Shown here: positions 22,891-33,810 of the stretch, piece after piece | Numbering within the stretch: the first letter of the stretch is position 1 | How the letters are laid out: each line of letters opens with the position of its first letter | NCBI GenBank assembly: GCA_973895155.1 | Contig: OZ316895.1 | Span: 20,522,001 to 20,586,000 of the forward strand | Length of the DNA stretch: 64,000 nucleotides | Direction: 5' to 3' | Source of the DNA: Marsupella aquatica | Taxonomy: Eukaryota; Marchantiophyta | The notes under the pieces: generated by a model | What the model was told of the DNA's origin: nothing | What the model saw: the letters and a program-made list of their open reading frames with translations, nothing else | Database searches by the model: none | Position numbers and translations under genes: made by a program

Positions 22891-23631
22891 TCGTTTCGGC
22901 GGTTGTTGTTATATGTTCTTCCACCGCCGCGTTCGCCGCGTCCACCACGTCCACTAAAGGGCCGTCGGAAATTGTGTTGTGGGCGTTGGTTAAAGAAACT
23001 CCCCCTGTTGTGGGTGTTTCTCCGGTTGCTATTCTTAGTGCGTTTAGTGCCTTGCCTCAATGTGGAGGATTCAGCATTTTCTATGTTGTGGGTTTCATTC
23101 TCTTGTCCTGAGGGCAATGTGCCTGCAGGGCATTTTCTTGAGTTTACCACAAGGAGCTCTTGGTTTCTTTCGGTGACTAGGAGGTGGGCTATGAGCTCGG
23201 AGTATTGCCCAAACTTCATGTTTCGATACTGTGTTGATAGCAACACATTCGATGAATGAAACGTCGACAGGGTCTTCTCTAGTAAGTCCTTGTCGGCAAC
23301 TGGCTCGCCGCAAAGGGTGAGGGTTGCTGTGATTCTAAATAGTTCGCTATTGTAGGCTGAAATTGAGGTAAAGTCCTGGACCCGGAGGTTGAGCCAGTCT
23401 TGCCTGGCTTTAGGTAATTCGACCAATTTCTGGTGGTCGAATCGGGTCTGTAGGGCTGTCCATAGTTCCCGAGGGGTCGAAAGGTGCATGTATTGTCTCT
23501 GGAGGAATCTATGGATGTGGCGTCTCAGGAATACGAGGGCTTTTGATTCGTTGGCTTTAGTTAATGGGTCTGGTTGTGGTTCGCCGGCAAGGATAGGTTG
23601 AGCGAGCCTTAGCGGTTTTCGATCGGGCTCG
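22812..23631 (-). pseudogene. CopiaB gag
   Basis: A Gag frame contains the PRELWTALQTRF and QDWLNLRVQDF patterns of Copia Gag (UBN2-like). It is followed by an Arg/Gly/Asn-rich stretch and the first half of a CCHC knuckle (CHACGMTNHLE). The frame then changes relative to pol inside the knuckle, near 22805-22815: the next frame supplies the expected Cys (NCRIPQHLKEL). The N-terminal start is unresolved, since this frame has no ATG before an upstream TAA near 23713. Gag is therefore probably also damaged at its start. Confidence 0.8.
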
Positions 23632-23713
23632 ACATTTTCTCGATGGAATGTAGCGTAATTGCCCCTCTTGGTGGCTCCCCTTTGCTGGTGCTCCTTTGGC
23701 GGCTCTTGTCCTT

Positions 23714-25030
23714 ATCGTTTTTCCTTTCAATGCTGCCCTTATCGATTGCCAGAGCTTGTCGTTACGGGAGTCCTTCCTTTCGATGATCTTCGATGTCCTT
23801 ATGAGGTCGTTCCATCATGGCTCGGCTCAATCTCTCGTTTCTATATCACATTTGCTGCTTTCGACCTTCTTCTCTTGATCTTCGACTCCCCTTGACTTCT
23901 CAATCCTCTTTTGTCAATGAATTCTATATCACTCCTCCTTCGATCGATCTCACCTAATCTCTATTTCTCTCCTTAATTTGTCGATCCTGTGCGCTGCCCA
24001 AGGTCGACTGTCTGCTGCGCCTTCATGTTCGGATTCGATAGAGATTTCTGCTCTTTGCTTTTTCTTTGTTCTTTTCGGGTTTCTGCTCCGCGTCTGCTGA
24101 TTGCAAGTGTGTGTCCAATTACGAAGGTCGATTGGTATCTCGTTTCCATTGACAATCTTTACGAGTCTCCTCGCTTCCAGGTTCCTTTGATCTTCGTAAC
24201 CTTTCGAGGGAAAATCTTCTTAGCCTACGGCTTTTGCTTATGTTCTCGAGGCCTTGTAGTTACTGGATAGGTACATTCACCCGGTCCTCTTTGCTTCCAC
24301 CCAGGTTTTCTTTTTGTTTGGGCAGCATCGATCGTGGACTGTCCTTATGAGTTTACTCGTGCGATCGGTGGGGTGATTGGTTCTCTTTGGGATTTCTGTC
24401 TATGTAAGTAAGTCGATGATCAGAAAATTTTTACCATAAGTTCCTATCGATCGCCCTCGTTCGATTTGCGAGTCACTCCTTCTCTTGCCTTCGGCATCTC
24501 CCTGTCATTCGTTTGGCATCATCGATCCTTGGTGATTGATGATCGGGGCCATGCTGATCTTCGCGAGCTTTTTCTTCTATCCTTCTTTATCCTCTTTGTC
24601 TAGACTTAATGTGTGCTCGTCCTTTCTCTCGGAATTTTCTCTCTGCAGTAATTTCCTGCTCCAACAGTCAAAATCTCTTTCCTTCTCGCTCGCGGCCTTA
24701 TCTGTGTGTGGCCTGATCTGCTTCAATCTTCCTTGTAATCTGTTAATGATTTAATGCTCCTTATCGCCTCCGATCTCCATAAGCCTTCGAAGGTTTCCTT
24801 CTCAATCTCTTCAATGCTTCATCGGGACCTTCTTTCTCTTAATCGTCGGAGGCCAGATCAAAGTTTTTTTTCTCTTTTTTTTCGAAAGGGTCGTATTCAC
24901 GCTTCCTTTGGTTCACTTTCCTAAGGAAAAAGGAGACCCATGTGCTCCATCTCTTATCACGCTTTGTTTTCCATTCGGCATAAAAAAGTTCAATTCTCCA
25001 TGGTCTTCTTTTCGGCTCCGCTGGTTGAGA
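23714..25030 (-). other. CopiaB leader, no supported gene
   Basis: About 1.3 kb between the primer-binding site and Gag, pyrimidine-rich on the plus strand (purine-rich in the element's sense). I see no conserved protein in it. Confidence 0.6.
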
Positions 25031-25046
25031 CCTCGTGCTGATAACG
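25031..25046 (-). other. CopiaB primer-binding site region
   Basis: On the minus strand the sequence after the LTR reads cgttatcagcacgagg. TTATCAGCACGA is a variant found after the 5' LTR of many plant Copia elements. It differs from the tggtatcagagc used by CopiaA and CopiaC. Confidence 0.7.
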
Positions 25047-25155
25047 TGTGAGAATAGAATGGAATGAATAAGTGTATAGTCGGGAATAGGAGTACATATA
25101 GTGGGACCAGGGTGACCGGCTGGTCCGGTCGTCCGGTCAAAGGTAGAGTCTAACA
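25047..25155 (-). repeat. CopiaB 5' LTR
   Basis: 109 bp, identical to 18687-18795 except for two transitions. It is followed by the TTTTT duplication. Confidence 0.93.
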
Positions 25156-25160
25156 TTTTT

Positions 25161-26617
25161 CATTTTAGGAAATAAATTCCTGTTTCGATTTTACATGGAA
25201 AAAATGTATATGCTGTAAAGTCAATCTTAAAATTTACACGACAAATTCTTTCTAGGTAGGACAAGGACCCAAAATATTTAGTTTTCAGGGTCCAAATTTT
25301 TAATAGTTACAGTACTTATTTATTGGCCAATCTTGAGATGACACTACAGTCGTGGCCTTCCGGTAAGAGTCAGGAGCTCCAGACTTTGAAATTAGGTGTC
25401 TGTATTTTCGGTTGGGTTTGGGAGAACAAAAGATTTGTTCACAACTCCTCCCAGCACCTTGGCAACAATATCCAGTGTTAGGGGGAGGGCGGCTGTAGGG
25501 TCTCTAGAAAAATTACTGTTTATGACCCTACATGTGTTTCAGGATAATGCTTGAGCGTTATCAGGTATTCCAGGATAATGCTGAATAGGGTCTCAATTCT
25601 TGTGTGGGCCTCTTGGCCATCTTTGCATTGGCTCATTAGGGGGCGCGGGGGCGCGGGGGTTTCCTCTGTTGTCTCCCCTTGATTGGCTCTCTTGTGTTTG
25701 GATTCTTCTCTCCCAGTTTTGTGCTCTTTCTTCTCTGGTATGGTGATATACAAATGCTTCGTACTGTAAAGTGACAAACTGTTCTGGACCCTCAGGTTTT
25801 TTCATTACTCGTTGCTGATTTTGCTATGGTTGACTGGAATACATTTGGCGCCTTGTCGTTTCCAAAAAACACTATATGATGACAACCAAGTTGTTCAGGT
25901 GAAGACTCCAACCGGACTCTGTTGCCATCGAACGCTTCTGCCTTGGGAACACAAACTTGCCACTACTACAGTAGTTCGTCTAGTTGTGAAGAGCATTACT
26001 ATGAAGGGTGTGTAACAGGTTCAGTGACATACCCAATGGAGGGGTGACCAGGCTTAACGTGTTGGGGGAAGAGTAGATGTGTGAAGCATGGGTAGTCAGG
26101 ACTTGTTGACGGCGAGACAACCCAGAGAATTTGTTTTCTATGTAAAGCTGTAAATTAATTTTTCCTTACTATCTAAGGTTGTTCTCTAGTGGGCAACTCC
26201 TTGGCTGATCATCATACCCAAGCAGCTAATGTAATTTAAAATTTTGAGCAGAACCAAGATGGCAACTGCCTCCTGAGCATGGACTAAAGTTGATCTCCTA
26301 CTTTGGAGAGTTTCTTGGTGTGCTTAAAACCAAGTTACTTATGACAATTTTGCCAAGTCCTAGGCCACCCACCTTGTGGCAGTGGGTGGAAAAAACTTAT
26401 TGTTTAGTTTATATGAAGGTGTTAGTGGGAACTTGCGTTGTCCCTGGAACCTGAAGTCTGCCATGGGTTGTTGCAAGGGGGTTGGGGCGACGCATTCCTG
26501 TCCTCATGCTCCAAAAAGTAGTGTAAATAAAAGCACCTGTGCAATACTCTAAGTTTTCTCCACAACTCATCTAATGGGGCATGATGCATGGCTGTGGTGA
26601 ACTCTTCTATCTAATTC
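25161..26617. other. Intergenic, no gene seen
   Basis: No supported gene. A G/C-rich low-complexity stretch (ggggcgcgggggcgcggggg) lies at about 25640-25660. Confidence 0.55.
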
Positions 26618-26770
26618 TTGCAGCTAGGCCTTCCAGTCTTACAGAGAAAATAAATTAAACATATACTACCGTCTTTCCTCAAACGCGGCGCCCGGGCGTT
26701 GTGTTTGAATGTGGTCAAAACAGGCCCTAAATGCAAAAAAGATGTTGTTACTCAAACACAGCACCAGATT
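26618..26770. repeat. Palindrome P1, left copy
   Basis: The tract contains gcagctaggccttccagt, ttacagagaaaataaatt and ctaccgtctttcctc, then a near-perfect palindrome at 26679-26708 (caaacgcggcgcccgggcg followed by ttgtgtttga). Related sequence recurs at 33811-34110, where the ctaccgtc...gcgcccgg part is in inverted orientation and the gcagcta...aaataaatt part is in direct orientation. Confidence 0.7.
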
Positions 26771-27216
26771 AACATTTTTTTACTTTCAACTTACGAAATC
26801 CATTGTCCTTTGTGGTGTTGCACATACACATGTTGGGGGAGGATCTTATAGGGAGTGTGCCTGATTTGCTCTGTAATACAGTAGATTAGTTAAAAATGAT
26901 AGAAAATTTATAAATTTTGAACTTTTTCTAACTCAAGGTACAATCTAGTTACCTTTTGTAGCAATTTAGATCAACTGAACACTTAACCTAATGTTATGCT
27001 TCATCGGAGGCTATTGTATTGGACAAGGATCGTCAATATAAATCGTTGCTCTTTACATGCTACCAAGAAAGAAGACTGGACATCATTGGAGAAACAATGC
27101 AGACTAGAAGATTCAAGAACCGGCCTCCAAAACACTTCTTCAACAAGAATGAGCTCTCTGTGCAATTATCACAATCAACCGATCTTTGCTATTTTAATTA
27201 AATAGCTATCATGGTC

Positions 27217-27960
27217 AGAAAAGTCTCATACTTTTTCAAGAGGTAGTGGTTGCGTAGTAAAATCATCCCTGAAAGTTTCATCTCAAACCGACATGTGGTT
27301 TGAAAGTTAGAATTAATTTAGTTTTGCTATTTTTTGCATAGTCGCGACTTCGCCGACGCTTTGAGAAGCGTCCTTTGTATTTTTGGACGCTTTCTGAAGC
27401 GTCCACCCAAGACCACGACGCTTTCTGAAGCGTCCACCAAGTTTCGACGCTTTCAGAAGTGTCCGCCACCCCAAAGGCGACATCGACACTGCGACGCCCA
27501 TTGAAGCGTCCCGCCCGAAGACCAGAACACGGACGCTGCGACCAAAACCTCAAAATTCAGCCGACGCTTTCTGAAGCGTCCACAAAAGTCCTTTGTAGGT
27601 TTGGACGCTTTCTGAAGCGTCCACTATGTTCCCGACACTTTGAAATATTTTCGTTTTTCGCACATTTATAACACCGCACCACTTTTACCGATTTATTTGA
27701 GGCACTTAGAGATCTCAGAAAAGTCTGGAACTTTGCCAGCATATAGATTATATGTAGTAGAGTACCCTAGAAAAGTTTCAACTCATTCCGACTCTTAGTT
27801 TAGAAGTTAAAATTAGATTAAGATCACTGTTTATTAGTTTTACCGGAAAACACCGACGCTTTGCAAAGCGTCCGCTCAAACCTCGACGCTTTGAGAAGCG
27901 TCCCCTGCATTTTTGACACTTTCAGCAGTGTCCATTCACTTTTCAAGGATGACCGTCATT
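27217..27960. repeat. Clustered short hairpin repeats (GACGCTTTCTGAAGCGTC type)
   Basis: About ten short inverted repeats with arms GACGCTT/AAGCGTC and a four-base centre lie near 27353, 27387, 27418, 27446, 27495 (partial), 27564, 27604, 27855, 27882 and 27912. Neighbouring units are mostly 27-40 bp apart, with unrelated sequence between them. The cluster is split by a duplicated flank: 27217-27350 and 27715-27850 share cagaaaagtct, aaagtttca, tcaaaccgac/tcattccgac and gttagaattaattta/gttaaaattagatta, so there are two larger tandem units. Similar hairpins occur in the subterminal repeats of some plant DNA transposons, but I see no clear terminal repeats here. Confidence 0.85.
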
Positions 27961-29339
27961 AAGTTTATTCAAGATCCTTTAGATATGAAATGACATGTCC
28001 TTTTAGTTTCTCAGTCTCCTTGCGTTCCTGCTAGCCTATATGAGGTAGAATTTGTGTCATTCTCGAGTGTGAAGAAATAAAGTAGTGCCTGTGGCATGTG
28101 CTGCAGCACTGGAATCACCTTTTCTTGCAAATGCAAAAGGAATTTTTCTCCCTTCCTTGGTCTGAATGATTGAGAGTTTAGATCATTGAAGTAAAATTAC
28201 TTGTATGAAGTTGAATCTCAGAAGTATGAGGGAATAGATTCCTTAAGTGGTGACAACCCATCTTCTTGAGTTCTTGATGCATAGTTTTTGGCGTGACATT
28301 GCTTGTGCATGGGATGTAAAGATTGTTACTCACCAATTACCTGTGACTTCAATTTGATCATGATGGTGTTTATTATTCGTCACTCAGAGTACCAACTGGA
28401 TATCGAAGTGATTGATTACTAGTTTCTTCTTAGTACCTTTGGAAGGAAAAGTTGAGACGTGTTGACGACATTTTAGTAATCATCCTAGTACAGTAATCCA
28501 TTCCAGAAATGTTCTTACGGATATACCACCCAAATCACATCAAATGAAGTATTGATGAGAAGTTACCTTGGTGTTTTTCAGACTCTCTCATCATACCTCA
28601 AGATTTCATTGTGTTTTGTTATTTGTTTCCATTTTATTAATTGCATTTACAATGTTAAGCAAACATTCAAATCTATGCTTTGCTGAGCAATCATAGTAAA
28701 AGGCTTAAACCTGTGTTTTTGTTACCTTAGTCATTTATAAGTGTTAAATGATAGAAAATCATTCCTTTCTTGTTCTTCCATGGGATCGAATACCGAGTTT
28801 TGGGCATTAAATGCTGATTTATGTCCTTAGTGCAATACTACATGCTCCAACTAGAACAACAACTTGATATGGGTGTGAGTCGTGTTCGTGCCAGAAAGGT
28901 ATGGAGAGAGCTGTAGACGAATTGATTAGGAGTGCACTGATCCCGATTGAGGGAAAAAGTTTATGGAGGACCAAATGTGGCATATGTGAAACAGACACCA
29001 CAGTCTTGTTGCCGATGTGTCAAATCCATCTGACCTAAGATCACATACTCTTTCAATGGACTTTCACTTTCTCTATTTCTAATTTTCCATTGCCCTCAAG
29101 ATCGAGGTACTCCAATACAAACAAAGCAGTCTTACAAACATTCCAAATTGCATGAAGAAAGATTAAATAATAGAAACAAACAAATTGGCCACAGTCAAGC
29201 GAACAACTGTGAAAAGTGGATGAATGAGGGCAGCTCGATCTACGTCCATGTGCAAATGCACAATAAATTACAACATTGTTTCAGGCCATTAATCAAAATC
29301 AAACCTACAGCTATCATTCTGACGTACTGCTTCCCTGCA
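27961..29339. other. Intergenic, no gene seen
   Basis: AT-rich sequence. I see no supported gene or RNA gene on either strand. Confidence 0.5.
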
Positions 29340-29953
29340 AAGTGATTCATCATATTCGTCACGACTTCTCCTTTTGGTAGCAGGACATTGATTTTCCTGG
29401 CTTTCTTTGTTGGCTTTGGTGACGGAGAGAACTCTGTGAACTGATCCAAAATCCACAAGTCAAAATCTTCTGTTGGTACTGTTTTCCCGGCACAAAGACA
29501 TGCACTCACCCACTCAAAGTTCACAAATTGAACTTTCCCAGTTGAGTGACGCCAATTCACACACTCCCAATCATATGTTGCCAGAATAATCTGCCAACTT
29601 TTGCAAATCACATGAGTTGTGATTGGACTAGTTAATCCGAAAAGAAATAGAACCTCCACACTGCACAAATCTTTTCTTCAATACATCAAAGGGCTAAATG
29701 CATCTGGAATGAGTAGGGCAAGTATGCCCTCAAAAGTGGCTCTTGTCTTCTCAAATCTTTGAGCCAGATCATCCATCTCAGCTTCGATGTCCACGGAAGC
29801 ATTCACATCCAACTCAGTCTTTGTCTCTTTGTCTACTAAAGGCTGCATGTCTGGTAAAAACTCAATGTCAGTTGAAGACTCAATGGAAGTTGAGGACTCA
29901 ATGTGCGCCTTTCTCTCAATCTCAGCCCTCTTTGCCATTGCCACAGCAAGCAC
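29340..29953 (-). pseudogene. BRCT-like open frame with an internal stop
   Basis: One minus-strand frame, open except for a TGA near 29678. The upstream part is acidic (IEAEMDDLAQRFEKTRATFEG and neighbours) and ends FEGILALLIPDAF. After the stop come TSPITTHVICKSWQ and VQFVNFEWVSACLCAGKTVP, TEDF, then a basic tail (KPTKKARK). The spacing of F-x-G, T-T-H-V, and the Trp followed by C-x-x-x-G-K-x-x-P is reminiscent of a BRCT domain, a phosphopeptide-binding fold of DNA-repair proteins. The stop means a pseudogene, or an intron that I cannot place. No ATG is evident. Low confidence. Confidence 0.35.
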
Positions 29954-31155
29954 ACATTCAAGAAAAACTGTCGAGCCCTGCCCTTGCTCCTGCCACTTTA
30001 ATAGAGGGACATTGTGATCAAATTACTGTGTAACCTGGAAATGTAGCAAAAGAGACAAATTTCATAACAAACAAAATGTGCCTCCAATCTCGCTCCATCA
30101 CCAATTCACACTGTGCCCACGAAACATCGGGAACAAAGCAGTCTTTGGCTATGGAGAGGAGGCAAATAGAAGAGCTTGAACGAGCAGGGTGAGTGATTGG
30201 CATTCACATTCAGATACATTTGAAGATCACTGTGGACTTTAAAGAATTGAGAGTAACATGTGCCTTTGTGGATCGCTTTGTTGTAGGAAGCATCGAAAGT
30301 ACATACGATCGTGAGCTTTCCTGGTTCTGTGGTTCTACTCTCTCCCACCATCCTAGGTCACGACATCATCAAACTGGGACCTAAATAGGTAAGTGTTCAA
30401 TTGGCGCCCCTATTGCTGGAATATTTCCTTTCTATCCTGCATTAAAATGTTTTGTTTAGCACGAAGCCTACTTCTTGAGAAATATGCTGCAAGTGCATCG
30501 ATGTCAATGGCCAGCATGTGTCACAAATAGCAGAAATTGAAGACTTGGAAAGGCTTTGGCTGAGGCTTTTCCCCTACAACAGCAGTGAAAGTGACGGGAC
30601 TTGCACCCCCATCATTGAGCTCTTTCAAGCCTTCCCTGCACGTTGGGACTGAGCTGAGATAGACAATTTGTCCTCATTCATCCGGATCGGGGAGTGGATG
30701 ACCAGCTTAAGGACGGGTACTGAGAGGAGGGGCACTCACCCCCAGCCCCGACACTTCAAATTGTCAGTCGAATGCACGCCTTAAGCTGGAATGCAACATT
30801 CATTTCTCACTGCTTTCATTGTGGATCTGAAGTGGTCATTGAGTGAGAACCTTGCCTTAAATAAAGGACTTCTATGGAGCCCATTGTTGAGCATTATTGA
30901 ATGAGAAACTTAACTACTTTCTGTGCCACTAAAGCATGTCTTCTCATTGTATACAGGTTGTATGAACTCTCCAGCAAGAAGCGGGACATTGTTGCCAAGC
31001 CGTCATTTACATTTAGTGATTTCCTTCCCGGGTATGTTAGTTTTGCAGGGCTTCCAGTCTGAATTATTGTTTAGGCTTACCATGAATTTGTGTATTGGAC
31101 ACACCCTAGTTCAATGACTGTGCTCAATTGTATTTATCACAGTTGGCCAGAAGCC
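29954..31155. other. Intergenic, no gene seen
   Basis: No supported gene. Part of this interval could hold upstream exons of the BRCT-like frame or the 5' end of the transposon at 31156, but nothing shows it. Confidence 0.45.
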
Positions 31156-32893
31156 ATGCCGAGACATCCTCATGGGACAGCAAATGACAAGCGACGAACT
31201 TACTCTCCTAAGTTCAAGTTGGACGTGATAAGGGAATATGACCCAAACATCAGAGGGCAAGGTTTTGTGGCACTTGTCAAAAAATTTGGTGTTCCCCAAT
31301 CAGCTTTGAGAGGATGGTATGACAAGAGAGCCAAATTGCAAGCCTCGCTTAAGGATGATAAGATTTTAACCCAAAAATCATGTCGGCGGGGGGGGGGGGG
31401 GTGGAAGGAGACCATTGATGCCCGTAATGGAGGAGGAGCTCTATAGTTGGATCTTGGCACGGAATGAGAAAGGATTGAGGGTGAAGGATTTGTAGATCTC
31501 TAAGATAGCTTTGAAGATTGCAGAGAGGATGGCGGCTGACATGGAAAATGAGGAGTTGCAGACATTTAAAGCGTCAACAGGGTGGTTGGACAAGTTTAAG
31601 AAGCGACACAACCTTGTGTCAAGGAGACACACAACTGATCACAAGCTACCTGATAATGCTGCCAATTTGTGTCGGGCTTTCATCCAAGAGTGTCAAGAAC
31701 TGATTGACACTAACAAGATTAAGCCCAAAAACATCATAAACATGGACCAGGTTCAGCGGTACTATGAGACTGAGCCAAAGTCAACTATTGCTACCCGAGG
31801 CATTCGGACGGTGATGATGAGAAAGGGTGGCACCAGCCACAAACGGTTTGCTATAGCCTTTTCCTTAATGGGTGAAGGAAAACATCTGAAGCCACACATC
31901 CTCATCTCGAAGCGGAAGAACAAACCTGAAATCCCGAGTGGCGTGTTTATTGATGTTAACCAAACTGGTATATTTTCCTCTCTTTATTTAATATCTCACA
32001 AATATTTTCAGTCATAATTTTATATCATGCATTGTATTTTAAAGATGTTGGCAACATGCTATTTTGACAAATGTTATTTAAAATGCAATACATTTGTTAA
32101 CTATGTAGGTATGTGGAATGAACGGATCTGTTGGGAACACATCTGTTGGGAACACTTCAATGAAATAGTGATGAAGCGAGAGGAGACCCAATTCTATAGA
32201 GAGCCCACTTTGTACATCATTGATGCATATGGTCCCCCCTAAAGTGGCCCAAGGCACATGCAAAGGTACTAGAGGACTATAATGTGTTTGTGCAGATAGT
32301 GCCGGCAAATTTGACCTCCTTGTTGCAGTTTCTTGACGTTGCAGTGAACTGGAGTTACCAGGCTGATTACGCAACGCAGTATGACACTTACATTGCAAAT
32401 GCCTTGATAAATCCAAACTTGCAAACAACTGCAGGAAACCCAAAAGTTCCAACCACCAAGGTGGTGGCAGAATGGGCACTTTCTTGGATTGAGAGTTGTC
32501 AAAAGGAGGACATGGCAAATGTATTCAAGGTAACATGGACAATTATTTACTCTTTAAAGATTTACAGCAATGGAGAGCTTAATACGTGGCACTTAACATA
32601 ATTTCCTGATAATCCTAAATTGATGCATCTTGTATATTCAGGTTTGTGGCTTGGTGTCGAGCTCACAATTTGCAGTGGAAAACCTACATCCACAACTAAG
32701 AGCATTGTATGCGACAGACTTGGACTTGGCAGGATGGAATAAACAGTATGGACATGTACTTGACGAGAGTGAAGAATTGTGTCCTACTCTCCTCGGGGAG
32801 CCGCCTACATGGTTTTGTTGTGAGGAGGATTACTCTCTATTTCGATGCCTTCTTCGTTGCAAGGGTATTCACAGAAGTGATGTGGATGAATAG
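31156..32893 (+). pseudogene. pogo/Tigger-like DDE transposase gene, decayed, two introns
   Basis: From ATG 31156, the N-terminus (RRTYSPKFKLDVIREYDP, then FGVPQSALRGWY) looks like the psq-type helix-turn-helix of pogo transposases. A CENP-B-like part follows (ASTGWLDKFKKRHNLVSRR), then the DDE domain: NMDQV (first Asp), LYIIDAYGPP (second Asp region), and PANLTSLLQFLDVAVN (third). Two GT-AG introns restore continuity: 31968-32108 (141 nt, joining QTG to MWNER) and 32530-32641 (112 nt, joining FK to VCGL). Lesions: a frame change at a 14-G run (31388-31401), a TAG at about 31493 where Trp is expected, a C-run frame change near 32236, another near 32260, and a 15-bp tandem duplication at 32126-32155. 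A frame at 32983-33186 may be further C-terminal sequence. The gene is dead, but its intron structure is intact. Confidence 0.8.
32126..32155 (+). repeat. 15-bp tandem duplication in the transposase
   Basis: The sequence atctgttgggaacac occurs twice in a row, duplicating ICWEH in the frame. It keeps the frame and looks like replication slippage. Confidence 0.85.
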
Positions 32894-33186
32894 CTAATTG
32901 ACACCTATGTGATAAAGTTGGTGGTGAACATGTCAATGTGTCCTAATCTTGATGACATTTTGATGATGACTCTGCAGCTGACATGGTGAGTGGAGAAATG
33001 GTGGCTGGTACTTTGGCGGTGTTTGCAGCTTCAAAATTGGAATGGGAGATTGAATTGACAGAAGTGAACCTGGATAGCAAGATGATCCAAAACTTTGTGT
33101 ACAAGGTAGAAGAACCTGTCAAGCGGGTTCATTTAGCACGAATTGACAATTACTTTTGTGTGCAGCTCAATGAAGGGTTGATGTAG

Positions 33187-33810
33187 TGTATACAGAAAAT
33201 CCTTATTGGGTGACAGTATTCTTGGGCATGTGTTCCTTGTGTAACTATGAGAGTTATGACATATGTGTATGAACTGGTTTCCTTGTATGAGAATCAAATT
33301 TTGTAACTCTCATAGGTACACAAGGTGAACTTGTCCAGACAAGTGTTTATTGTGCTCCCATATAGAAGTGATTTTTTTTGGGGGGGGGGGGGGGGGGGCA
33401 ACCAAACATTTCTGTTTATAATATCTATTTTCTAAATTTCACAGTAGTCATAGACCAACTGGAGTAACTTTAAAAGAGTTACTAACTGAAGATACCTTAA
33501 ATGGTTAACTATTCCATGTCATAAATATGTTTTACTAAGTGATAATAGTACACTTGGTATGTATGGTTTGTCAGGTTTAGTTTTCTATTGCAAATGTGAT
33601 CTCTCCCCTTGTGTAATTTCAGTGGTTCAATCATTTAGCTACACATTCCTTTGACTCAGCAAATACTGTTGGGAACCCGGTTGGGAAGTAAAAAAACCTG
33701 AACTTGAACACACTCCTCTTGAAGACACATAACTTCTATGCCTATCATTCCTACTTACACCCTACATGCATCACACAAATAATGCCAAAATTCAAGCACA
33801 TTACCTTAAA
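33187..33810. other. Intergenic with a 19-G homopolymer
   Basis: No gene seen. Eight T are followed by nineteen G at 33380-33398, so copy number here may be unreliable in the assembly. Confidence 0.6.

Larger units (their letters stand above)
18687..25155 (-). mobile_element. Ty1/Copia LTR retrotransposon CopiaB with 109-bp LTRs, defective
   Basis: Matching 109-bp repeats lie at 18687-18795 and 25047-25155, with TG and CA ends. They are flanked by a TTTTT duplication at 18682-18686 and 25156-25160. On the minus strand the order is 5' LTR (right), primer-binding site, long leader, Gag, protease, integrase, reverse transcriptase, RNase H, purine tract, 3' LTR (left). The LTRs differ at two positions, both transitions. 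Gag and Pol are interrupted by a frame change and at least four stop codons. The family differs from CopiaA and CopiaC in sequence, primer site and LTR length. The LTRs are short for Copia, whose plant members mostly have LTRs of several hundred bp. Confidence 0.95.

Noticed and set aside
22659-22957. Plus-strand frames within CopiaB (for example 22526-22957, 22801-23259)
   Set aside because: Antisense shadows of the minus-strand gag-pol.
27217-27960. CRISPR-like array, from regularly spaced palindromes
   Set aside because: This is nuclear plant DNA; repeats vary, spacing is uneven and no cas-like gene exists. A transposon-type repeat is more likely.
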